Below, piece by piece: positions 40,001 to 48,800 of a stretch of DNA of 64,000 nucleotides (the stretch's first letter is position 1; every line of letters begins with the position of its first letter). Source of the DNA: a virus. The stretch is from positions 278,866 to 342,865 of the IMG/VR virus record IMGVR_UViG_3300032268_000986; one strand, given 5' to 3'. The position numbers and the translations under genes were made by a program. The notes beneath the pieces were generated by a model. It worked only from the letters and a program-made list of their open reading frames with translations. It ran no database searches and was not told where the DNA came from.

Positions 40001-40706
40001 TATTCATGGCCAAACGAAACCAGTCAATCATGGCAGAATTGGTGGGATGATAACCGTCTTCTCTGAGACGGTTTTGGTCACGAGCCCAGACCTGGGGTGC
40101 TGTGTGATCTGTGAATTTTGTCCAGTCCACTGCATGGTACAAGGGAGTTTGCTGATCCATGACGCCATGACACTGCTCAAACTGATCGTATTCAGTGGAT
40201 TTGACATCATATATAAATCCCATCTGATAGGGTATATTGCGCTGATTCAACACAGCCTGTGTTGACACAATACTCAACAAAGACAACTCGGTGAGATATT
40301 GATTTTGATCAGCTTCGGACATGTATTGCATTTGAAGAAATTTTTTAATTGCTTTTGGAGTTTGACTAGAATCCTGAGTGGTTATACCTACTAACATCCC
40401 TCCTGAGTGGAACCATGACATGTTGCCAATTTGCCACTTAAACAAATGTTCGTTAGTGTGTGCTTGATAATGCTGGCCCAGATGTGCGCTGATGGGAATA
40501 TCCACACGATTGATGCCAGACCATATCACCACAACTTGATCATACGGTGTTCTACAAACTTCGTATATGGTCTGTGCTGCTATGGCTTGATTGCCAGATC
40601 CAGGGGAGGCCAGGACGGTGTATTTGTCAGAGTTGATAGGATGAACTTTCTCCTGGTTTAAAAAAGCCAAGAAACTACACCCCACCAACAGTGTACGAGA
40701 CATCAA
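39984..40706 (-). CDS. SGNH/GDSL-like hydrolase family protein
   Basis: The 240-residue protein has LLVGCSFLAFL (Ser in block I), ASPGSGNQAIA (block II), VVIWSGINRVDI (block III, where GxND is expected) and DGYHPTNSAMIDW (a good block V with His). The signature is more complete than in the protein at 2534, to which it appears distantly similar in layout. It may deacylate or rearrange surface glycans. It overlaps gp13 by four bases and ends within the dexA promoter. Confidence 0.7.
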   Translation of the reverse strand: MMSRTLLVGCSFLAFLNQEKVHPINSDKYTVLASPGSGNQAIAAQTIYEVCRTPYDQVVVIWSGINRVDIPISAHLGQHYQAHTNEHLFKWQIGNMSWFHSGGMLVGITTQDSSQTPKAIKKFLQMQYMSEADQNQYLTELSLLSIVSTQAVLNQRNIPYQMGFIYDVKSTEYDQFEQCHGVMDQQTPLYHAVDWTKFTDHTAPQVWARDQNRLREDGYHPTNSAMIDWFRLAMNIDLRD

Positions 40707-41464
40707 CCAATGACCCAGGTCAAGGGCTGGCTTCCATCAACATAGTTTACCAGTTCGGCAATTTTAGCGTCCATTTGAGTTTGTGCCTCGGCTTTCATGG
40801 CAGTGCCATTTAGTGTGCCGCCACCTTGTGGTCCAGCAATGGAACCAAACTTTTCTCTAGCTTCGCCAATGATCATTTTGCAGGCAGCCACCATGTAGTC
40901 ACGCAGCCATTGGCTAATTTGATAGTCTTGCAACAAGTTGATTTCAGGTTTGAGTTGGTAAGCCCAGATCAACACATTTTCGCCAGTGCCTTTGGGGTCA
41001 CGAATCAGTTGCAATTTTTTAGTAACAGGATTCCATGTGTAGTTCATGTAGGCGCCAAACATCTTGCCGGCCAGCTCAACATACTGTGAATAGAAGTCAT
41101 ATGTGGCCAGGCCACCGGCCACGTTGAAGTTCATGAGATACACATTCAAGCTGGCCTGTGCAAAAGGATCAAAGTTTGATGCAAAAGGGCCAGTAGCATC
41201 ACCAAATGTTCTGCGAAAGATCTGTCGAACACTCACAACTTCCTGGGGCAGGGTATAGATGTTTAGATCACGTATGAGTTCCATGAAGATGTAGGCTTCT
41301 TCATAGGCATAGTTGGCACGTTGACGGTAAACCCCAATGGTTCTTTGATAGGCAGCTTCGTAGTGAGCCGGGTCCAACTCTAGGTCAACAATTTGGTTGC
41401 CTAGTGTTAGGCCGCAGTAATCAATAAGCTCTTGCTTGAGCTCTTGCAGTGTTTTTTCAGACAT
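40703..41464 (-). CDS. gp13: gp13 neck protein
   Basis: The 253-residue protein begins with a helical region (TLQELKQELIDYCGLTLGNQIVDLELDPAHYEAAYQRTI) and ends with ISQWLRDYMVAACKMIIGEAREKFGSIAGPQGGGTLNG, the typical neck-protein tail of marine T4-like gp13. T4 gp13 has 309 residues. It forms a ring joining the portal to gp14. It has its own late element and CGGAG upstream. Confidence 0.75.
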   Translation of the reverse strand: MSEKTLQELKQELIDYCGLTLGNQIVDLELDPAHYEAAYQRTIGVYRQRANYAYEEAYIFMELIRDLNIYTLPQEVVSVRQIFRRTFGDATGPFASNFDPFAQASLNVYLMNFNVAGGLATYDFYSQYVELAGKMFGAYMNYTWNPVTKKLQLIRDPKGTGENVLIWAYQLKPEINLLQDYQISQWLRDYMVAACKMIIGEAREKFGSIAGPQGGGTLNGTAMKAEAQTQMDAKIAELVNYVDGSQPLTWVIG

Positions 41465-41485
41465 TAAGGGGACTCCGTTCCCCCA

Positions 41486-41493
41486 TATTTACC
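41486..41493 (-). promoter_or_regulatory. Late promoter element GGTAAATA
   Basis: The stop of the gene at 41489 (TAA) forms part of the core; a 21-base leader precedes gp13. Confidence 0.65.
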
Positions 41494-42631
41494 ACACTCT
41501 AAGAATGATCAAATTCTCAGTGCCTCGACCGTTGAATGCCGTCTCGGTTGTAGTGAGTTCTTTGTACACTCTACGAGCCGCTGGCTTGCCGGCTGTGCTC
41601 ATGGTCTTTAGGGTATCAGCCGGTTTCCTCACAGTTTTTTGCAGGGTTTCTGCTGTGGAAAATCCAATGATGCTGTTGCTCTTGATGGTGAATGCCTTGG
41701 CATACTCATCTGCTACCACGTGTATCAGTTTGCGCTTTTTGGTATCGTACAACCAGGCCTCGCTCTTGTCCACCAGGCTTGCAGCCGGCAACGATTTCAG
41801 TTTGAGCTCGGCAAACTCTGCCAGAATCTTGAACTTGGCCGCACGTTTTTCTGGTGGCACTGCACGAACCTTGCGTGGCTTGCGTTCTACCTTCTTGATC
41901 TGCACATACGCACCACAGTCATTGATCACTGCTTCACAGAACTTGATTACGTTGCGCATTTGAATCTTGGAGAGATGACTGTAGCCCTCAACCAGTTGTG
42001 CGTCTTTGCCTTCGACCACACGCTCAAATTCTGACAGTTTGCGTTTCCAGTTGTCTGAAATCTGACTGACCATTTGTGGTGCAATGTTCATGCCACGCAT
42101 GATCACCACGGGCTTGAAGTCAGCAGTCATCTTGGCACCACTCAACAAGAAATCGTCAAACAAGCCCTCTAGTTCACCGTCACACTCGTTGGCTTTTTCA
42201 CGCAGACGATCTTGAATTGTGATCTTGGGCACTGCGGGTTCTTCTGGTGCTTCTTCCACGGTGTTTTGTTTGCTGTCCAGTATTTCTCTCAATTGGCTTT
42301 GCAATCTAGCCTGTTCGCTGTCGTTTAACTCCAGACCCACCAGGGTCATGCGGCACAACCAGCCTGTGGTCAAGCGAATAGCCGAGTCAGGAATACCCTT
42401 GAGCAGTCGAACATCGTCCTTGCGACCATGTGTTTCTAGATAACTTACAATCATGTCACGGGCATCTTTTTTACCATAAAAGTAATTGTACCAAGTGAAT
42501 GCTTTGCTTAATGCTGTAATGCGGTACTCAGTGGGCTGAGTCTGCCAGGTGGGCTCTTGTCCCAAGATGTTGGTGTCAGAACTGCGGGGGTTCAGCAGTT
42601 TTATAGATTTGGGTGTTACAGCAGTTTTCAA
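41489..42631 (-). CDS. Early conserved protein of unknown function (TTG start)
   Basis: The 380-residue protein starts with TTG at 42631 (MKTAVTPKSIKLLNPRS) behind AAAGGAGCC, the same ribosome signal as in the AAA ATPase and small early genes. It has a helical N-terminal part (YRITALSKAFTWYNYFYGKKDARDMIVSYLE), an acidic linker, and a Lys/Arg-rich second half (KKVERKPRKVRAVPPEKRAAK). Nucleic-acid binding is plausible. It is the only early-promoter gene between neck genes gp13 and gp14, which it splits apart. Not recognised. Confidence 0.7.
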   Translation of the reverse strand: MKTAVTPKSIKLLNPRSSDTNILGQEPTWQTQPTEYRITALSKAFTWYNYFYGKKDARDMIVSYLETHGRKDDVRLLKGIPDSAIRLTTGWLCRMTLVGLELNDSEQARLQSQLREILDSKQNTVEEAPEEPAVPKITIQDRLREKANECDGELEGLFDDFLLSGAKMTADFKPVVIMRGMNIAPQMVSQISDNWKRKLSEFERVVEGKDAQLVEGYSHLSKIQMRNVIKFCEAVINDCGAYVQIKKVERKPRKVRAVPPEKRAAKFKILAEFAELKLKSLPAASLVDKSEAWLYDTKKRKLIHVVADEYAKAFTIKSNSIIGFSTAETLQKTVRKPADTLKTMSTAGKPAARRVYKELTTTETAFNGRGTENLIILRVW

Positions 42632-42658
42632 GGTGGCTCCTTTTGGATCAATGTTGTA

Positions 42659-42687
42659 ATTATAGCACTTTGAGATTTATTGGTCAA
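42659..42687 (-). promoter_or_regulatory. Early promoter for the gene at 41489
   Basis: TTGACC (42682-42687), 17 bases, TATAAT (42659-42664), with TGC before the -10 box. Confidence 0.85.
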
Positions 42688-42693
42688 CCTGTC

Positions 42694-42701
42694 AATAAAT
42701 A
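42694..42701 (+). promoter_or_regulatory. Late promoter element AATAAATA
   Basis: Eight bases before ATG 42710 (gp14), and divergent from the early promoter just beside it. Confidence 0.6.
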
Positions 42702-42709
42702 GTATTACT

Positions 42710-44071
42710 ATGCCCCGTCTAAGTTTATACCGTCCCAACCGCACTAGAGACTACCAATTTCTAGACCGAACTATTTCGGAAATGTACACCGTTGGTGGGC
42801 TGGACATCTATGTCCACAAATACATGGGTCCTGTCACTGGCGGGGAAGATTCGGCTTTTTCGGGCAACGCAGATGCAACCCAACCCACGTATGACACTCA
42901 GAGTCCTTTGCACATACAGGACTTGCTGTTGTTGGAAAACCGTGATCGTGTGTACGATCCTGATATCTACATCATGCGCGGAGTGTACAACACTCAGGAC
43001 GTGGACTTTGATTTAAGTCAGTTTGGATTGTTTTTGAACAACGACACCTTGTTCATCACATTTCACTACAACGACATGATTGACACATTTCAGCGCAAGC
43101 TCATGAACGGTGATGTACTTGAAGTTCCCAATCTCAGAGACTACAATCCGCTCAATGCTGCCATACCACAACCATTTCCCAAGTACTATGTGATACAGGA
43201 TGCGGCATTTGCCAGCGAAGGTTTTAGTCAAACTTGGTTGCCACACCTGTGGCGTGTGAAAGCCACACCGCTGACCAATGCACAAGAATACAAAGACATA
43301 CTCAAGAAACCAGTTGTGAGTGAGCAAATCTGGGACAACGACAATTTCTATCCTGCAGGCAGTGTGGTCAACGCAGGTGATGTGTACTATGTTGCCAAGA
43401 TCAATGTTCCTGCAGGCACAGACATCACTAATACCACTTACTGGATGGAATACTCGCCCCCCACTCAGAGCGAGGTGTTTACCACACGCACCAAGGACCA
43501 GGAAATCAACGATGCCATTGTTACCCAGGCCAACATTGAAGTGCCACTCAGTGGGTTTGATGTGCAAAGCTTCTATGTGTTGCCCACCACAATCGATGGG
43601 CAACCAGCCAATCCTGATTCTCTTACTTCAGAAAGTGGTGATACCGTGGATGGCACACAGGGTGGCATGAGTGTGACCCCCAAGGCCGATGGCTACACTG
43701 TGGGTTACCTAACTGGAGATGGTATCCCTCCCAATGGGTTGCCCACTGGTGCCGGAGTCAGCTTCCCGCCCACGCCCTTGGCTGGGGACTTTTTCTTGCG
43801 ACTGGACTATTTTCCCAACCGACTGTTCCGCTTCAATGGTAGAGCATGGATCAAGATTGAGAGCAAGGTGCGCAATGATCTCAACAACGGATTCAGCAAC
43901 AAAACTCTGCGCAGTAGCTTTGTCAACAATCCCTACACTGTGCCCACCACAGACATGGGCAACATACCAAGTCGTCAGAGTCTCAGTGAAATTCTCCGGC
44001 CCAGGGCCGACAACGGTGATCAAGGAGGCGACAAACCTCCAAATCCACCTCCAACAACTTTTAACTATTGA
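42710..44071 (+). CDS. gp14: gp14 neck protein
   Basis: The start is ATG 42710 (MPRLSLYRPNRTRDYQFLDR); the frame to 42680 would precede the late element. The 453-residue protein has KYYVIQDAAFASEGFSQTWLPHLWRVKATPLTNAQEYKDI, a highly typical block of T4-like gp14, plus an inserted central part and a Pro-rich tail (GDKPPNPPPT). T4 gp14 has 256 residues. It sits with gp13 at the head-tail joint. Rightward operon with gp15 and Nudix. Confidence 0.88.
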   Translation: MPRLSLYRPNRTRDYQFLDRTISEMYTVGGLDIYVHKYMGPVTGGEDSAFSGNADATQPTYDTQSPLHIQDLLLLENRDRVYDPDIYIMRGVYNTQDVDFDLSQFGLFLNNDTLFITFHYNDMIDTFQRKLMNGDVLEVPNLRDYNPLNAAIPQPFPKYYVIQDAAFASEGFSQTWLPHLWRVKATPLTNAQEYKDILKKPVVSEQIWDNDNFYPAGSVVNAGDVYYVAKINVPAGTDITNTTYWMEYSPPTQSEVFTTRTKDQEINDAIVTQANIEVPLSGFDVQSFYVLPTTIDGQPANPDSLTSESGDTVDGTQGGMSVTPKADGYTVGYLTGDGIPPNGLPTGAGVSFPPTPLAGDFFLRLDYFPNRLFRFNGRAWIKIESKVRNDLNNGFSNKTLRSSFVNNPYTVPTTDMGNIPSRQSLSEILRPRADNGDQGGDKPPNPPPTTFNY

Positions 44072-44073
44072 TC

Positions 44074-45486
44074 ATGCAAGAATTCTTTTACGACGAACAG
44101 ATACGCAGGTTCCTGCTGCAATTTACCAGAATTTTTACAGGATTTCAAGTAGAGTATGGGCGTGAAGCCAACAGTGAGAATGCTGCCTATTTGAGAGTTC
44201 CTGTGCGATACGGTGATGCCAGTCGCAATGCTCAAACCATCATTCAAGAGAACTCGGCCAATTCCATGCCTTCGTCACCCATGATGTCATTCTACATCAC
44301 AGGCATGGACTATGACCGCCCAAGAATGCAGGAACCTTACTTTGTGAGTAAAACTGCTGTGCGTCAGCGCACATATGATTCTTTCAGTCAAACCTACGAA
44401 ACCACGCAGGGCAATGCGTTCAGTATTGAACGACTCATGCCAGTGCCCTATCGCATGACCATCAATCTAGATGTGTGGACCAGCAACACCAATCAAAAGT
44501 TGCAGATATTTGAGCAAATTGCCACGCTGTTTAATCCCTCCTTGGAGATACAGGCCACTGACAACTACATTGACTGGACCAGTTTGACCATAGTAGATCT
44601 AGAACGAGTGAACTGGACCAGTCGCACCATTCCCATGGGCACCGACAATCCCATTGACATCATGACCATAACATTTGGCATTCCAATTTGGATCAGTTCT
44701 CCGGCCATGGTCAAGAAACTGGGCGTGGTAGAGCGTGTTGTATCTGGTATATTTGACGACCAGGGCGATCTAGCGGATTCTATCACCAACAATGATTTGT
44801 TGTTGGGCACCAGACAAATGTTTACTCCTTGGAACTACAAGTTGGTTGTGATTGACAACAAAATTCAAGTCTTGTATGATGCCACAGTTGTTCCTGATGG
44901 CAGCTATGTCAATCTAGCTCCCACAGCCATTGTGGCGGATTCTCCCTTGTTATGGCCTGCTGTGTTGGGTGCATATGGTGTGTATCGCCCAGGTATCAGT
45001 CAAATTCGATTGAATCGCCCGCCAGATTCCAACACCACTGAATATGCCATTGTGGGAACATTTGTGGTTGATCCCAACGATGATCGACTGGTGATTTTTG
45101 ATCCTGATCCTGACACTGCTCCACAAAATACTTTGCCACCCATTGATGCCATTATCAATCCACTGCTGAGTGGTCCAGGCACTGGGTTACCAGCAGCCGC
45201 AGATGGTCAACAATACTTGCTGGTTGAAGGGACTGGCAGTGCTGAAAATGAATTTCCAGCTGAGGCATGGCTGGGTCAAGGTAACCGACCACTAGTGGCC
45301 CAGGCCAATGATATCATTGTGTATCAGTGGGGCTATTGGCGTGTGTTGTTTGACAGCAGCAATCAGCCGGCTGGACAGTTTGTCACCAACATCACCACAG
45401 GCACACAGTATGAGTGGACTGGAGATGTCTGGATCAAATCATATCAAGGTGTGTATCCTGCCGGTACCTGGAGCATAGTACTGTGA
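44074..45486 (+). CDS. gp15: gp15 tail sheath stabiliser/completion protein (long form)
   Basis: I use ATG 44074 (MQEFFYDEQIRRFLLQFTRIFTG), two bases after the gp14 stop. Residues 1-235 match the gp15 layout: FFYDEQIRRF, VPVRYGD, PYRMTINLDVWTSNTNQKLQIFEQI and MTITFGIPIWISSP. T4 gp15 has 272 residues; here about 200 more form a Pro/Asp/Gly-rich C-terminal extension ending in a WRVLFDS and EWTGDVW region like a small fibre domain. It caps the tail tube and connects to the neck. Confidence 0.78.
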   Translation: MQEFFYDEQIRRFLLQFTRIFTGFQVEYGREANSENAAYLRVPVRYGDASRNAQTIIQENSANSMPSSPMMSFYITGMDYDRPRMQEPYFVSKTAVRQRTYDSFSQTYETTQGNAFSIERLMPVPYRMTINLDVWTSNTNQKLQIFEQIATLFNPSLEIQATDNYIDWTSLTIVDLERVNWTSRTIPMGTDNPIDIMTITFGIPIWISSPAMVKKLGVVERVVSGIFDDQGDLADSITNNDLLLGTRQMFTPWNYKLVVIDNKIQVLYDATVVPDGSYVNLAPTAIVADSPLLWPAVLGAYGVYRPGISQIRLNRPPDSNTTEYAIVGTFVVDPNDDRLVIFDPDPDTAPQNTLPPIDAIINPLLSGPGTGLPAAADGQQYLLVEGTGSAENEFPAEAWLGQGNRPLVAQANDIIVYQWGYWRVLFDSSNQPAGQFVTNITTGTQYEWTGDVWIKSYQGVYPAGTWSIVL

Positions 45487-45896
45487 AAGCAGTTGGTGTT
45501 TGGTTTTATGCGGCCAGCACTGGTCGATATCTATACCTGTTGCGCAATGATCACAAACATCCTGGCGCCTGGGGCCTACCTGGGGGCAAACTTGAATCTG
45601 GTGAAACCTTGCTGGGTGGCATGGAACGTGAATGCACTGAAGAACTAGGCAGCTTTCCAGTGTATCAGCGACTGGTGCCTGTGGAGAAATTCACTGCTGG
45701 GGATTTTGAGTATCACACCTGGGTGTGTGTGGTCACTGGTGAATTTGTGCCTGTGCTAAATCACGAACACCTGGGGTATGCCTGGATCAATTCTAGTGTG
45801 TTTCCCAGGCCTATGCATCCGGGTCTTTGGAGCACAGTGAATCTCGAAGCTGTGCAAAGCAAGCTGCTCTTGATAGAGCAGGCATTGCAATTATAA
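45483..45896 (+). CDS. Nudix hydrolase
   Basis: The start is GTG 45483, overlapping the gp15 stop by four bases (KAVGVWFYAASTGRYLYLLR follows). The 137-residue protein contains GGKLESGETLLGGMERECTEELG, which fits the Nudix box GX5EX7REUXEEXGU completely. Such enzymes remove diphosphate-linked groups from nucleotides, nucleotide sugars or capped RNA. T4-like phages often encode one. It runs six bases into the convergent fibre gene. Confidence 0.9.
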   Translation: MKAVGVWFYAASTGRYLYLLRNDHKHPGAWGLPGGKLESGETLLGGMERECTEELGSFPVYQRLVPVEKFTAGDFEYHTWVCVVTGEFVPVLNHEHLGYAWINSSVFPRPMHPGLWSTVNLEAVQSKLLLIEQALQL

Positions 45897-48800
45897 TCTA
45901 CCAACCACTATCTCAATAACACCCGATTCGCCGTTGAAGTTTTCCAGTGCTTTGCCAATAACTGTGCCCATGGCCGGTGTAGCACAGGCACATGCCGCAC
46001 CGTTACCAGCAGCGATCATCATGTCACCTTTGCGCACTGTGCCTGTGACCTTGGTAGGTACTCTTCCTGCTAGGGCCAGAGACACTGTGTACTCACTCTC
46101 TAGCATGGTGTTCATTAAATGAGCTGGATTAGTTGAAACCACACCGGCTACTCTAGCATCACCATACTGAGTTGACACAGTGACTTCGGCACTGCCACCA
46201 AACGACAGCACTGTGCCCGGAGTATACTCGGCATCTGCTGTGTACTTCTCTGCCAAGTCAGCATAACGAGCAGTTGTTGCAGTTGCAGTAATTATGTTAG
46301 CTGTGAAGTTTCCGCTTGCATCACGTGCAACAATTGCACTGGCTGTGTTGGCCGATGTTGCGGTAGAACCCAGGGTGACAGCACCAGTTGATACACTGGC
46401 TGTGATACCACCACCATTGGCCAGGCTCAGTACGCCTGTGTTGGTGATTGTAACGCCTGTGCTGCCGTTGTAGCTGGTGCCACCCAAACCTGTACCAATT
46501 GTCAATGTACCAGTTGCTGTAGCAGTGATAGTACCTGATCCACCCAGAGCAATTGCTGTGCCATTAACAGTCAAGCTGGCATTGGCCAATCTGGCTTGTG
46601 CTAATGTGCCACTTGAGATATTTGATGCATTGATTGTAGTGACATTGGCACCTGACCCGTTGAGTGTACCAAAGATGTTGCCACCAGTGATGTTGCCTGT
46701 GGCTGATATTAGGCCGGCTGTTAAAATGTTACCACCAGTGACGTTGCCACTTAGTGATGCTGTAGTACCTGTGTGTGTGGTGGCATTGACGTTGGCGCCA
46801 CCCAAGATGTTGCCACCAGTAATGTTGCCTGTGGCAGATATTAGACCACCTGTCAACAAGTTACCGCCAGTGATGTTGCCTGTGGCCGAAATTGTAGTGC
46901 TTGACGACACTGCACCAACCAATGGACCATAGAACGCTGCGGCAGTGATGTTACCCGACGCACTCATGCGTCCAATGTTCACATTACCTGTACCATTGGG
47001 TGTGAGTACAATGTTGGCGTTGGCAGCCGATGTTTGAATATCCAACTGAGCTGAGTCAACAATAGCACCTGACAACAATAGGTTTCCACCAGTGATGTTG
47101 CCAGTGCTCACAGTCAAACTGGTGCCAGTTATGGCAGCACCTGTGATGCCGCCAGCAGCTGAAATCAAGCCACCTGTGAGCAGGTTACCTGAAGTGGTAT
47201 TGCCTGTCACTGTGAGGCTGGTCAATGTACCCAATGATGTGATATTGGGCTGTGCTGCCGAGCTTACTGTGGCAGCATAGCCAGTGGTATTAACACTCAG
47301 TGTGCCGGTTACATTGGCTGCAGGTATTGATGTCAGTCCAGCACCTGATCCATTGAACTGCGATCCTGTGACTTGACCAGCTGCTGATATCAATCCTGCT
47401 GTGGTAATGTTGCCGCTCACAACGTTGCCACCAGCTGATATCAAACCTGTTGTATTGACGTTGCCCCCAACCACGTTGCCAGTGGCTGATACAAATGAAC
47501 TGGCTACTACTCTGGCAGTGTTAACGTTGCCAGCTGCAATATTGCCAGTTGCTGATACTGTGCCAGCAGTGCTCAAATTGCCTGTGATGGTATTGCCAGT
47601 CACACTCAAACTGGTCAGTGTGCCCACAGTCTGAAGACTTGAATTTACCACAGTGGCATTCAGGATAGATCCACTCAGTGTGCCTGCAGGTGCAACCACT
47701 GCCGCAGTAGATGCTGCTGTGAGCTGTCCTTGTTGGTTAACTGTAAACGTCGGGATAGCTGTGGAGTTGCCGTAGCTGCCGGCTGTGACCACTGTGTTGC
47801 TGATGCTGAACTGAGTGCCTGTCAGTGTGAGTCCAGTGCCAGCGGTGAAGGCACCCGAACCTGAGAATTGTGTCCAAACAACAGCACTTGTGCCCACTGT
47901 GGTAACTGGTTCCACCATGACCCAACCAGTGCTGTCATATTGTGTGCCTGCTGTGATAAACGTAAAGTCACCTCCAGCCATGGCAGTTGGAGTGTCAAAA
48001 TCTGTGGCACGAGTCAACACTGTTGTGCTTGTTCTTGTATAGATACCATTGTGTGCTGTGTTGGTTTCGTCTTTAATCAAGATACGCATGCCATTGCTCA
48101 GCGTCACACCGTCAATGGTGACATAACTGCCTGTGGTAGTCAGCGTGGCACCCACACCGCTGGTGCCATTGTTGTAGGTCACTGTGCCGCCAGAAATTGT
48201 GGCCAGTGTGGTCGTAGTTGCTGCGCTACATGAAGGTTGTATGTGCAATCCTTCAGCAACATTATCAACATAGGCCTTGGTGGCAGCATCTTGTGCTTGT
48301 ACAGGGTCACTGAGGTTGTTGATATATGTCTGAGTACTCAACACAATGTTGCCAGTGGCCGACAAATTGATGTTGCCGGTTGATCGTACTGTGGTTGCAG
48401 TACCAGTCACTGTGTTGGCAAAAACTCCACCCGCAGTGAGCAAGTTAGCGCCGGTGATGTTGCCTAACACACTCATGGCCTGTGATTCAGTGATAGTCAC
48501 TGCTATGGTAGGAGTGATAGCTCCGTTGGCAGTGGTTTGAATCACTGCATAGGTACCTCGAGCAGTGTCAGTTTGATCTTGTGCGGAGAAAAAGTCCAGT
48601 CTGCCAGTTGAGTTTGCACCAAATCCTTGTGATCCATTGCTGTAGCCACGGGCGGTGTACTGGGCTAATAGATCGCCGGCAACAGTTTGTGTTGGCGATG
48701 CTGCTGTACCACGAGCATGTCGTCCAGTGTAGGCAGTGTATACTCCTGTGCCATAGCTGTCTGTGGTAATTCGAGTAATATTAGCACTTTGGCCTGTGGC

